DNA from: Chloroflexota bacterium | Lineage (GTDB): Bacteria > Chloroflexota > Anaerolineae > UBA4142 | Length of the DNA stretch: 64,000 nt | Assembly: GCA_023381515.1 (NCBI GenBank) | Contig: JAMCQI010000091.1 | Coordinates: forward strand, 1 to 64,000 | Reading direction: 5' to 3' | In this document: in pieces, positions 52,952-60,833 of the stretch | Layout of the letters: the number at the start of each line of letters is the position of its first letter | Position numbering within the stretch: position 1 is the first letter of the stretch | Program-made: the position numbers and the translations under genes | The notes under the pieces: generated by a model | The model's database searches: none | What the model was told of the DNA's origin: nothing | What the model saw: only the letters and a program-made list of their open reading frames with translations

Positions 52952-53210
52952 GAAAGAAATACGAACGTTCGTTCTCCTGTTATGTCGAGCTCACACGAGC
53001 TGTAGCCGGGGCTTGTATTGGTTTGTCCACAGTTGAAGCCAAAATGGCCCTCACCTCTTTCTGGTTCATCTCCACGGAAGCGCGCGCCAGTCGCACCGAG
53101 CCTTCAGCCGTGACGAGAGCAGGCCTTCATTTCTAGATTCCTTTTGTCGCTTAATCCAACTGGAGCAAACGGCGTCGGCCGAAAGACGGGTGGGGCATCA
53201 CAGATATCGA
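52952..53210 (+). other. Unexplained region before a strong terminator
   Basis: 260 bp after the copy B lipoprotein stop with no supported gene, but ending in a strong intrinsic terminator. It may be a long 3' UTR, the remains of a gene, or an RNA gene. The segment 53160-53205 has a GAAA loop closed by CGTC/GACG. No known RNA class could be matched. Confidence 0.4.
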
Positions 53211-53240
53211 AGACGGATGGAGCTCCATCTGTCTTTTTTT
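53211..53240 (+). terminator. Strong intrinsic terminator
   Basis: Arms AGACGGATGG (53211-53220) and CCATCTGTCT (53225-53234), loop AGCT, with one G-T pair, followed by eight T. Confidence 0.9.
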
Positions 53241-53304
53241 TGCGCGCCGCGGCCCGCGTCCACACTGCAAGCGAAGTGATTTCCAGAAAAGTGCTTGAAG
53301 GGTC

Positions 53305-53333
53305 TTGAAAACGCGCACGATGTATGTTATACT
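53305..53333 (+). promoter_or_regulatory. Promoter of the basic-protein genes
   Basis: TTGAAA (53305-53310), a 17-bp spacer and TATACT (53328-53333) with extended TGT. The next supported gene starts only at 53839. Confidence 0.75.
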
Positions 53334-53838
53334 CTTGCCGAACGACGACGCGCTTTTCTTTTCCTGCAAGGATGCATCTCATTGCGCCACCGGAGCAAAT
53401 CGTATGCGCCGTCGCACGGCCGGCCCGCACCTCGTACGCGTGGCCAGACCACGGCTAGATGCCAAGGCCGGCAATTTCGAGTTGGACCAACCTCATTCTC
53501 GATTCTCCGTTGACTCGGGTGATCGCAACCGCCACGGATGTTGCCGCCACCCGGGCAGAACCGGTGTTCTATCGCCGGCCCCTGCAGTGCCATTCCCTGT
53601 CTCGTCCTCGTCGTCCATAAACTCTCGGGGCGCACGAGCCGGTTCTCGTGACGATCGCAGCTGCTGCATCGATCACTCCTGCTCTATTCGCATTCCCCCA
53701 AAAGAGCAAAGGAGGTGAATCGCCCTAGCCCACACGGACCGAAAGCACAGAACTGACAACACAGGGTTACGAGGATTACCGGCGGGCCCGAACGCGGCCG
53801 CTCCGGAATTCAATTCGACATCATGCAAGGAGGATCTG
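53334..53838 (+). other. About 500-base leader of the basic-protein genes
   Basis: No supported gene is present. Short frames (ATG 53372, 28 codons; ATG 53459, about 53 codons; GTG 53648, 26 codons ending in KSKGGESP) follow one another. A perfect AAAGGAGGTGA at 53708-53718 is not followed by a start codon in range. Either small leader peptides or a structured leader are possible. Confidence 0.4.
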
Positions 53839-54114
53839 ATGAGCGTATTGTTGGACACTCTGCTCGGCTTGGCCACGCCGTTACTGCTCGCCGCGCCGAA
53901 AAAGACAAGCAAGAAAAAGACGACCAAAAAGACCGCCAAGAAGACTGCGCGGAAAAAGGCCGCTCGGAAGACGGCGCGTCGAGCAGCACCACGGCGCCGG
54001 ACCGCTCCTGCTCCTGAGCAGCCTCCCATGGCGACTCCACCCGAGCTACCGCCTCCTCCGCCGCCGTCGCCAACGCCAACGCCTATGCCAATGCCGGAGA
54101 GCGGAGCTGATTGA
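53839..54114 (+). CDS. Small Lys/Ala-rich basic protein, histone-H1-like tail
   Basis: This 91-residue protein has a hydrophobic start (MSVLLDTLLGLATPLLLAA) and then a run of KKT/KKA repeats (about 20-50: PKKTSKKKTTKKTAKKTARK, RKAARKTARRAAPRRR as landmarks). It ends in a Pro-rich tail (PPELPPPPPPSPTPTPMPMP). The Lys/Ala part resembles eukaryotic H1-like bacterial proteins that bind DNA or other polyanions. The hydrophobic start suggests a membrane position instead. AAGGAGG five bases before ATG 53839 is strong. The stop overlaps the next start (TGATG). Confidence 0.7.
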   Translation: MSVLLDTLLGLATPLLLAAPKKTSKKKTTKKTAKKTARKKAARKTARRAAPRRRTAPAPEQPPMATPPELPPPPPPSPTPTPMPMPESGAD

Positions 54115-54722
54115 TGAGTTGGATTTCGGAGCGGCTATTGCTTGCGGCTACACCGCTCCTGGCTGCGGTTGCGACCCGGAAAAAAACGGTCTCCAAAAAG
54201 TCGGCCAAGCGTCCCGCCGCATCCAAGGCTCGAGCGCGTCCCTCCGGAACGCCAGGCACACGCAAACCAACTCCAGTACGCCCGAGCGGGCGAGCGGCAG
54301 AGCGAGGGAAAACCGGGCGGACCAAAGCCGGACGGCACCCAGCTTCCAAGGGGGGCGAGTCTGCACCATCGCCCAAGCCGCCGCCTCCCCCCCCGCCCCC
54401 CGCCCCTCGACCGGTGGCGCCGACGGGGCGCGCTATACTGCTCGCACCCATCAACGGCCAGTACACGGATAGCGTCTACCCCAAGTTCCGCTGGCTCTCG
54501 GTCGGCGGAGCCACACGCTATCAAGTGGTTTGGAGCGAGGATCCTAATTGGGGTGGTACTCTATCCGTGCTTTCCATTGCGACGGAGGCCGCTGTCCCGG
54601 TCGAAAAGCCTTTGCGACCGAATACTATATATTACTGGCGCGTCCGAGGCGGAAACGACGCCGGTTGGGGACCGTGGTCGCCGAGTGGATCATTCCGGGT
54701 TCTGGAAGAACCGGCGGCCTAG
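54114..54722 (+). CDS. Basic linker protein with C-terminal FN3-like domain
   Basis: This 202-residue protein starts like its neighbour (MSWISERLLLAATPLLAAV, then RKKTVSKKSAKRPAASKARA). A Lys/Arg/Pro-rich stretch and nine prolines in a row follow up to residue 105. It ends with an FN3/Ig-like domain (about 112-200: LLAPINGQYTDSVYPKFRWL, YQVVWSEDP, YYWRVRGGNDAGWGPWSPSG). Such domains often bind glycans or proteins at the surface. Its ATG shares one base with the upstream stop. The two genes look like a duplication in which one gained the domain (inference). Confidence 0.75.
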   Translation: MSWISERLLLAATPLLAAVATRKKTVSKKSAKRPAASKARARPSGTPGTRKPTPVRPSGRAAERGKTGRTKAGRHPASKGGESAPSPKPPPPPPPPAPRPVAPTGRAILLAPINGQYTDSVYPKFRWLSVGGATRYQVVWSEDPNWGGTLSVLSIATEAAVPVEKPLRPNTIYYWRVRGGNDAGWGPWSPSGSFRVLEEPAA

Positions 54723-54740
54723 CCAATCATCGCCTCTCCC

Positions 54741-54805
54741 AAAAGCGAGGTTCGATTTGCCGATGCCGAAATCGCATCGGCAAATATACCTCGCTTTTGC
54801 TTTTG
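54741..54805 (+). terminator. Very long intrinsic terminator
   Basis: Arms AAAAGCGAGGT (54741-54751) with ACCTCGCTTTT (54788-54798), and inside them ATTTGCCGATGC (54755-54766) with GCATCGGCAAAT (54774-54785), followed by GCTTTTGG. It ends the basic-protein transcript. Confidence 0.92.
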
Positions 54806-54807
54806 GA

Positions 54808-54836
54808 TTTACAAAAAGACTCAAGTCGAATATAAT
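54808..54836 (+). promoter_or_regulatory. Promoter of the acidic protein gene
   Basis: TTTACA (54808-54813), a 17-bp spacer and TATAAT (54831-54836), 48 bases before the start codon and directly after the terminator. Confidence 0.75.
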
Positions 54837-54884
54837 GGCCTTCGCCCTAGCAAACAGTCCAATCTGCACGAGGAGGATCTATCG

Positions 54885-55127
54885 ATGACCCGTATTCGAT
54901 GCCGTGACAGCCGATGCTCCTTCTGGAAGAACGGCATCTGCACTTCAGATGAAATCGAATACGACCCCGATGCTGGATGCCTGACCATGGAACCACGTGA
55001 AGACCTCGTCGAGGATGAAGAGGCCGAATGGGAAGACGAGGAAGAGGAGATTGAGGAAGCCGATTTTGACGAAGACGAAGAAGAGGAAGAAGAAGAGGAA
55101 GAGGGCCCGGACGAGGATGACTATTAG
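54885..55127 (+). CDS. Small protein with DUF1540-like Cys motif and very acidic tail
   Basis: This 80-residue protein has an N-terminal Cys-containing module (IRCRDSRCSFWKNGICTSDEIEYDPDAGCL, residues 4-33). It resembles DUF1540-type small metal-binding modules (C..C....G.CT...I). From residue 40 nearly every residue is Glu or Asp. GAGGAGG before ATG 54885 is a strong ribosome site. The acidic run is read in the +1 frame by the start of the next gene. It stands next to two Lys-rich proteins of opposite charge. The function is unknown. Confidence 0.7.
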   Translation: MTRIRCRDSRCSFWKNGICTSDEIEYDPDAGCLTMEPREDLVEDEEAEWEDEEEEIEEADFDEDEEEEEEEEEGPDEDDY

Positions 55128-56010
55128 CACCACAAGCTCTATCTCGATTCGTCCGCTCCTGGATTGGAGCGAGTACCACGCCGCCGAAGTATTGCAGAAG
55201 GTTGTATGGCAAATGGCCGACTGGCGTGACGTTGTGCCCGCGGAACTGCTCATCACTGCACAACGAGGCGGTGGATTTGTCCTGGGGGCCTTTGATTCCG
55301 CATCGGACGGACGGCTCGTCGGTTTGGCCTTTAGTTTTGTTGGAATCGATGAGGGACCGCACGACTCTGTGTTCAAACAGTGCTCCCATTTGCTCGCGGT
55401 CCTCCCCGAGTACCAATCTCGAAAAATAGGAGTGCAACTCAAGCTCAAGCAACGCGAACTGACCCTGGCACAGGGCATTCCCCTGATGACCTGGACCTAC
55501 GATCCGCTTTTATTCCTCAACGCCCGCCTGAATCTCGCGCGTCTCGGGGCCGTTGCGCGGCGATACATTCCGAACGCCTACGGTGATATGTCCGATGGAT
55601 TGAATGCCGGTCTCCCCTCAGACCGGTTCCAAGTCGAGTGGTGGTTGAATTCCTCCCGGGCTGTCCGGGGCGCGGCGGGCGAACCTCCCCATGCTGATTG
55701 GGCTGCACTTGTGCGCGCGGGCGCCCGCGAGGTTTTCGATATCGCCTGGGACGGTCCATTCCCTAGCATCCAAGCTGTGCACGCATTGGGCGGCGACTCT
55801 CTCTGCGTCGAGATTCCCAGCGACCTCGCGGCCCTCAAGGCGCACGCGCCCGACCTCGCCCGCGAATGGCGCTCGCGCACTCGGGACGTTTTTGAACGCG
55901 CGTTTGGGGCCGGTTATACGGCCCAAGACCTCGTCATGACTCAAGGCGAGCCGCGCCGGGCCGCCTACGTGCTGACACGTACCCCTGTCGACACAGGCGG
56001 ATTGCGGTGA
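55117..56010 (+). CDS. GNAT-like acetyltransferase family protein (COG3375-like)
   Basis: This 297-residue protein has a GNAT-type N-terminal half: IRPLLDWSEYHAAEVLQKVVWQ, FVLGAFDSASDGRLVGLAFSFVG, SHLLAVLPEYQSRKIGVQLKLKQRELTLAQG (motif A region for acetyl-CoA, Q/R-x-x-G-x-G/A-like). Then PLMTWTYDPLLFLNARLNLARLGA and YGDMSDGLNAGLPSDRFQVEWWL are typical of COG3375. The substrate is unknown. ATG 55117 overlaps the end of the acidic gene by 11 bases. The longer frame (54997) encodes a Lys/Arg run that is merely the acidic tail in another frame, so I reject it. Confidence 0.82.
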   Translation: MTISTTSSISIRPLLDWSEYHAAEVLQKVVWQMADWRDVVPAELLITAQRGGGFVLGAFDSASDGRLVGLAFSFVGIDEGPHDSVFKQCSHLLAVLPEYQSRKIGVQLKLKQRELTLAQGIPLMTWTYDPLLFLNARLNLARLGAVARRYIPNAYGDMSDGLNAGLPSDRFQVEWWLNSSRAVRGAAGEPPHADWAALVRAGAREVFDIAWDGPFPSIQAVHALGGDSLCVEIPSDLAALKAHAPDLAREWRSRTRDVFERAFGAGYTAQDLVMTQGEPRRAAYVLTRTPVDTGGLR

Positions 56011-56042
56011 TCGCCGTCAGGCGACACTAATGGACAACTCCC

Positions 56043-58157
56043 TTGATTGCCGGTGAGCTTGCGCTCAACCATCCTGTTTCGCTTTCCCGATGGCAATTCG
56101 TCCGCGCCTTGCTCATTGGCGCACTTTTTGCCGCCGCCTTGGGTCTGATCCTCACTTTTGAAACCCTTCAGGGACCGGTTCCTTTCATTGCCGGTCAAGT
56201 CAGCCCCAAAACGATCCTCGCCCCTGTGCGGATTACGTTTGCCAGCCAGCTAGAGACTGCCGACGCGCGGGCCAAAGCAGAAGCGCAAGTGCAGGACGTC
56301 TACGACCCAGCGAATGCAGAGCTGGACCGCGAGCAAGTTCGGCTGGCCACCCGCGTTTTCGATCACCTCGACTCTGTCCGCCACGATCCCTTTACGACCC
56401 TTGACCAAAAACTCGAGTGGGTCCAATCTATTCCCACACTGACGCTTCCAGCTCTCACTCTGAGCCGGACGCTGGCCCTGGACGAACCGACGTTCCATCA
56501 GATGGTGAACGAGACGCTCATTGTTCTCGATGTGACGATGCGAGATGAAATTCGGCAGACGGACCTACCTTCCGAATATGCAAAGATTCCGTCGCGTGTG
56601 AGTCTCGCCCTCAACGCCGATCAGGCCGATCTCGTTTCTCAATGGACTCGACTCTTTGTCGTCCCGAACAGCTCCTTCAACGCCCAAAAAACAAGCGAAT
56701 TGCGAGCCGCGGCGCGCGAGCGGGTCGGTACGGTCTATCACACGATAGAGCAAGGTGAAGCGATCGTGCGCGAGGGCGAAGTGATCACCCCATTGGCGGT
56801 CGAGTCCCTCGAGGCGCTCGGGATCATGCGTGCACGGCCGACACCCCTGGACATCATTGGGCCCGCGCTCTTTGCCATCCTGCTGGTGCTCATCCTTGCC
56901 GTGTATCTCATTCGGCTCCGACCGGCTCTGTTTATGCACACGCGGGCGTTGCTGCTCGTTGCCTGTGTATTCTTGGTCTTTGCCGCGGGGGCCAAGCTCA
57001 CGGCGGCCACACAGCCCGTTTTCCTCTACCTCTACCCGGTCAGTGCGTCCGTCATGCTCCTCGCCGTCCTCATCGACCCGGTGGTCGCACTCGGAGTAGC
57101 GCTGCCACTTGCCCTCCTCATGGGATTCGTAACGCACAGCTCGCTCGAGTTTGTGAGCTATGCCCTCGTGGGTAGTCTTGTCGCCGCTTTGACTTTGGGC
57201 CGCATCGAGCGACTCCCTGCGTTCCTGTGGACTGGAGTCTACGTGGCGCTGGCGAACGCCGCGGTGATTGGAACTTTTCGGGTCGTCTCGCACGATGCCG
57301 ACTTTGTCACCTGGGGGCAGCAACTCCTTGCGGCTATGGGAAATGGCGCCCTCGCCGGTCTATTCGCCATCGGCAGCCTCTTCGTCTTGGGCAAACTCTT
57401 TGGGATAACGACTTCTCTCGAACTCATCGATCTAGCCCGGCCGACTCATCCGCTGCTGCTAAAGCTTCTGAGCGACGCGCCCGGCACCTATCACCACAGC
57501 TTGGTCGTCGGGCAATTAGCGGAGCATGCCGCTCAGCGGATCGGCGCCGATCCGCTCCTCGTCCGCGTGGGGGCTTACTATCACGATGTCGGCAAGACAC
57601 GCGAGCCTCAGATGTTTATTGAGAACCAACTTGACGGCCGGAACGTTCACGATGAACTCGAACCACATCAGAGTGCAGAGATCGTGATTGGTCATATCTC
57701 GAGCGGCCTGGAACTGGCGAAAAAACATCGTCTCCCGAAGCGCTTGGTGGAGTTCATTCCGCAGCACCACGGTACCACCCTCGCCGCCTATTTTCACCGC
57801 ATGGCACTCAAGACGAATGGGAACAACTCTACCAACGAACAGGACTTTCGTTATCCCGGACCCAAACCGCAATCACGCGAGGCCGCTATTCTCATGCTGG
57901 CGGATGGGATCGAGGCAACCACCCGGGCTGAGCGCCCAGCAACACAGGAAGCGATCCGTGCCATCATCAATCGAATCACCGACGAGCGCTTGCGCGACGG
58001 CCAACTGGACGACAGCGATGTGACCCTGCGCGACCTTCAGCGGATCAAAGACGCTTTCTTTGACGTAATGCAGGGGCTGTATCATTCGAGAGTCATATAC
58101 CCAGAGCCACCAGCAGCTCCGGAGAGCACTTCCACCGAAGCCAAGCCCCAAGCTTGA
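56043..58157 (+). CDS. 7TM-HD family phosphohydrolase (PgpH-like, cyclic-di-AMP phosphodiesterase type)
   Basis: This 704-residue protein has one N-terminal helix (LLIGALFAAALGLILTF), a 230-residue extracytoplasmic domain (7TMR-HDED type, GQVSPKTILAPVRITF), about six further membrane helices (270-455) and a cytoplasmic HD domain. The HD motifs are GTYHHSLVVGQLAEHAA (about 480), YYHDVGKTREP and FIPQHHGTTLAAYF. PgpH in Listeria cleaves cyclic-di-AMP; the same activity is inferred. The start is TTG 56043. It precedes ybeY, a common neighbour, whose frame overlaps its stop. Confidence 0.92.
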   Translation: MIAGELALNHPVSLSRWQFVRALLIGALFAAALGLILTFETLQGPVPFIAGQVSPKTILAPVRITFASQLETADARAKAEAQVQDVYDPANAELDREQVRLATRVFDHLDSVRHDPFTTLDQKLEWVQSIPTLTLPALTLSRTLALDEPTFHQMVNETLIVLDVTMRDEIRQTDLPSEYAKIPSRVSLALNADQADLVSQWTRLFVVPNSSFNAQKTSELRAAARERVGTVYHTIEQGEAIVREGEVITPLAVESLEALGIMRARPTPLDIIGPALFAILLVLILAVYLIRLRPALFMHTRALLLVACVFLVFAAGAKLTAATQPVFLYLYPVSASVMLLAVLIDPVVALGVALPLALLMGFVTHSSLEFVSYALVGSLVAALTLGRIERLPAFLWTGVYVALANAAVIGTFRVVSHDADFVTWGQQLLAAMGNGALAGLFAIGSLFVLGKLFGITTSLELIDLARPTHPLLLKLLSDAPGTYHHSLVVGQLAEHAAQRIGADPLLVRVGAYYHDVGKTREPQMFIENQLDGRNVHDELEPHQSAEIVIGHISSGLELAKKHRLPKRLVEFIPQHHGTTLAAYFHRMALKTNGNNSTNEQDFRYPGPKPQSREAAILMLADGIEATTRAERPATQEAIRAIINRITDERLRDGQLDDSDVTLRDLQRIKDAFFDVMQGLYHSRVIYPEPPAAPESTSTEAKPQA

Positions 58158-58177
58158 GCCAGGGCGGCCGGACGCGT

Positions 58178-58603
58178 ATGGAAATCTCGATTCGCAGTCA
58201 GCGCCGCTTCTCAAACCGGGTGGACCGTGCCCGCCTCGCTCGTATCGCCGCACGTGCTGTGAGGCTGGAGAAGGACGAGCGAGGGCTGACGGTCTATGTT
58301 ACAGACGATGCCGAGATGCGAAATATGAATCGCCGGTTTCATCATACCGATCGCTCCACGGATGTTCTCTCCTTTCCATCCGCCGAGCCCAGTTATCTCG
58401 GAGACATTGTGATCTCATTCGAGCGCGCGCGGGCACAGGCAGCCCGGGCGGGCTGGAGGGTTGGCGATGAACTCGAGTTGCTCGTGGTGCACGGGATTTT
58501 GCATCTGCTAGGATACGATGACCTCTCCCCGCGTTCCCGACGTGCGATGTGGGTGCGGCAGAGAGTAATTTTGGGACATGCGGTTAAAGGAGAAGAGCTG
58601 TGA
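58178..58603 (+). CDS. ybeY: Endoribonuclease YbeY
   Basis: This 141-residue zinc RNase takes part in 16S rRNA maturation and ribosome quality control. STDVLSFPS, LGDIVIS and the metal motif HGILHLLGYDD (His105, His109) are visible. The third ligand, normally His in GYDH, is Asp115 here, which may still bind zinc. ATG 58178 is chosen over TTG 58154 because the latter overlaps the previous stop and adds non-family residues. The stop overlaps the next start by four bases (GTGA). Confidence 0.9.
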   Translation: MEISIRSQRRFSNRVDRARLARIAARAVRLEKDERGLTVYVTDDAEMRNMNRRFHHTDRSTDVLSFPSAEPSYLGDIVISFERARAQAARAGWRVGDELELLVVHGILHLLGYDDLSPRSRRAMWVRQRVILGHAVKGEEL

Positions 58604-59847
58604 TTTTGGATGCGGTTAAGGTTCGCTCGCACTTTCCTTCGCTCAGGAGCGGCGATGTCTTTTTCGATAATCCGGGCGGGACGCAGGTCCCGCAGCAGGT
58701 CATCGATGCCGTCGTCGATTATTACAGAACGTCCAACTCGAATGTCCATGGCGCCTTTTTCACCGCGCGCCGGACGGACACCGTGGTTGCCGAGGCCCGC
58801 GCAGCGATGGCTGATTTCCTGAACGCCTCTTCGCCTCGCGAAATTGCCTTTGGGCCGAACATGACGACCCTGACTTTTAGTGTTTCTCGGGCTATTGGCC
58901 GGACTCTTGAACCAGGGGATGAAATCATCCTTACGCGGATGGACCACGATGCGAATATTGCACCCTGGCTTGCACTCGAGGAACGCGGCGCTGTCATTCG
59001 CTGGATGGACATTCATCCAGAGGATTGCACCCTAAATCTCGCCGATTTGGACAACCAGCTTTCTGGCAAGACCCGGGTGGTCGCCTTGGGAGGTGCATCG
59101 AACGCCGTCGGAACGATCAATGACCTAAAGAGGGTGACGGCTCTGGCCCACCGAGCGGGCGCCGTTGTTTTTGTAGATGCCGTGCACCTGGCACCTCATG
59201 CTCCGATCGACGTCCGAGCGCTCGACTGCGATCTCCTGGCCTGCTCAGCTTACAAGTTCTACGGTCCACACGTAGGCGTCCTCTACGGCAAGTACGACTT
59301 GCTTGAACGGCTGCCCGCCTACAAGGTCCGTCCGGCCGGCCATGAACCGCCGGTCAAATTCGAAACGGGCACCCAAAACCACGAGGGCCTGGCCGGCGTA
59401 CGGGCAGCCGTCGACTATGTCGCTTCAATCGGCGAGGAGTACGGCAAGCCGTTCGCGAATGGTTTGGGACTGTATCAAGGCCGCCGTCTGCAGCTCAAGA
59501 CCGCACTCGCCGCAATTCAGGCGGATGAACGCGTGCTGTTCACACGCCTCCTCGAGGGTCTGAAAGAAATAAGCGGCATCCGCATCTATGGCATTACCGA
59601 CCCTTCTCGCTTTGATTGCCGCACTCCCACCGTCGCCTTTACGCTCCGGGACCATACTCCGCGCGCCATCGCAGAGTACCTGGGCCAACAAGGAATTTAT
59701 GTGTGGGACGGCAACTATTACGCCCTTGCGATTATAGAGCGCCTGGGGCTGGAGGGCCACGGCGGCGCCGTGCGCGTCGGCCTGGCGCACTACAACACCG
59801 TAGAAGAAGTGGATCGATTCCTGGAGGCAATGAAAAAGATCCAATGA
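58600..59847 (+). CDS. Class V aminotransferase, cysteine desulfurase-like (TIGR01976-like)
   Basis: This 415-residue PLP enzyme has the fold of cysteine desulfurases: FDNPGGTQVPQQVIDAV, VHGAFFTARRTD, MDHDANIAPWLALEERGA, the Asp of VVFVDAVHLAPHAPIDV and the PLP lysine in CSAYKFYGPHVGVLYG. The catalytic Cys loop near the C-terminus (usually SGSAC or GHHC) is absent; the segment reads RVGLAHYNTVEEVD. It therefore probably is not a cysteine desulfurase but a related lyase or transferase. GTG 58600 overlaps the ybeY stop; its own stop overlaps ftcD (ATGA). Confidence 0.85.
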   Translation: MILDAVKVRSHFPSLRSGDVFFDNPGGTQVPQQVIDAVVDYYRTSNSNVHGAFFTARRTDTVVAEARAAMADFLNASSPREIAFGPNMTTLTFSVSRAIGRTLEPGDEIILTRMDHDANIAPWLALEERGAVIRWMDIHPEDCTLNLADLDNQLSGKTRVVALGGASNAVGTINDLKRVTALAHRAGAVVFVDAVHLAPHAPIDVRALDCDLLACSAYKFYGPHVGVLYGKYDLLERLPAYKVRPAGHEPPVKFETGTQNHEGLAGVRAAVDYVASIGEEYGKPFANGLGLYQGRRLQLKTALAAIQADERVLFTRLLEGLKEISGIRIYGITDPSRFDCRTPTVAFTLRDHTPRAIAEYLGQQGIYVWDGNYYALAIIERLGLEGHGGAVRVGLAHYNTVEEVDRFLEAMKKIQ

Positions 59848-60737
59848 ACAAAATTGTCGAATGCGTTCCGAATTTTTCCGAGGGAAGGAGAAGAAACGTC
59901 GTGGAGGCGATCGCCGATGCGATCGCGAGCGCGGGCGTAAAAATCCTGGACCGCGAGCTGGACGCCGACCATAACCGGTCGGTGATCACTTTTGCAGGCG
60001 AACCCGAGGCCGTCGCCGAGGGGGCTTTTCGTGGCATCCGGACGGCCGCGGCGCTCATCAACCTTGATACTCACCGCGGCGAGCACCCGCGCATCGGCGC
60101 AACGGATGTGGTGCCGTTCGTGCCTGTCCGCGCAGTAACGATGGAAGAGTGTATCGCGCTCGCGCGGCGGCTTGGTGAGCGCGTGGCGAGGGAACTGGAT
60201 ATTCCTGTTTATCTCTACGAGCGGGCAGCGACTCGCCCCGAGCGCCGGGACCTCGCTTTTATTCGCCGCGGCGAGTATGAGGCCCTCAAAGACGAGATCG
60301 GGACGAATCCGGATCGCGCACCCGATTTCGGGCCCACGCGCGTGGGCACCGCGGGCGCGACCGTGATCGGTGCACGGCCATTCTTGATTGCCTACAATGT
60401 CAATCTGGCGACCGGTAAATTGTCCGTTGCCAAGGAGATCGCCCGCACTATCCGGGAAAAGAACGGAGGGCTCAAATCGGTCAAAGCCAAGGGCTTTATG
60501 CTGCACGAGAAAAACCTAGCCCAGGTCTCGATGAACCTGACCGACTTTACTGTAACAGGTATGCTCGCAGCGTTCAATACCGTCAAAGCTGAGGCAGAAA
60601 AAAGAGGCGTACAAGTCCTCGAAAGCGAACTCATCGGGCTCGTCCCGCTCGAAGCGCTCACACAGATTGCTTCGCAGGCGCTGCAACTCCCCGGCTTGGG
60701 CCCGCAGCAGGTAATAGAAACCAAGCTCTTTGATTGA
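59844..60737 (+). CDS. ftcD: Glutamate formimidoyltransferase
   Basis: This 297-residue protein covers the two formiminotransferase subdomains: VECVPNFSEGRRRNVVEAI, DADHNRSVITFAGEP, the HRGEHPRIGATDVVPFVP motif with the substrate His, and VGARPFLIAYNVNLAT-like IGARPFLIAYNVNL. It moves the formimino group from N-formimino-glutamate to tetrahydrofolate in histidine breakdown. The cyclodeaminase domain of the animal enzyme is missing, as usual in bacteria. Start ATG 59844 overlaps the preceding stop. hutI lies convergent just after, so two histidine-degradation genes meet here without hutH and hutU. Confidence 0.94.
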   Translation: MNKIVECVPNFSEGRRRNVVEAIADAIASAGVKILDRELDADHNRSVITFAGEPEAVAEGAFRGIRTAAALINLDTHRGEHPRIGATDVVPFVPVRAVTMEECIALARRLGERVARELDIPVYLYERAATRPERRDLAFIRRGEYEALKDEIGTNPDRAPDFGPTRVGTAGATVIGARPFLIAYNVNLATGKLSVAKEIARTIREKNGGLKSVKAKGFMLHEKNLAQVSMNLTDFTVTGMLAAFNTVKAEAEKRGVQVLESELIGLVPLEALTQIASQALQLPGLGPQQVIETKLFD

Positions 60738-60833
60738 GCACAACAAGGCCCCTAGCCCGACATCATTCGTCTCGAACGCTATCATGATCCCTCGAGCCAG
60801 ATAAGCTCTGTCCAAATCACGCCCGAGTTCATT

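Noticed and set aside
53150..53240. Cyclic-di-GMP (GEMM) riboswitch
   Set aside because: GCAAAC and a GAAA loop are present, but the second conserved ACGCAAAGCC segment and receptor helix are missing.
54997..55116. Lys/Arg-rich N-terminal extension of the GNAT-like protein
   Set aside because: It is the GAA/GAG run of the acidic protein read in another frame; ATG 55117 begins the conserved part.
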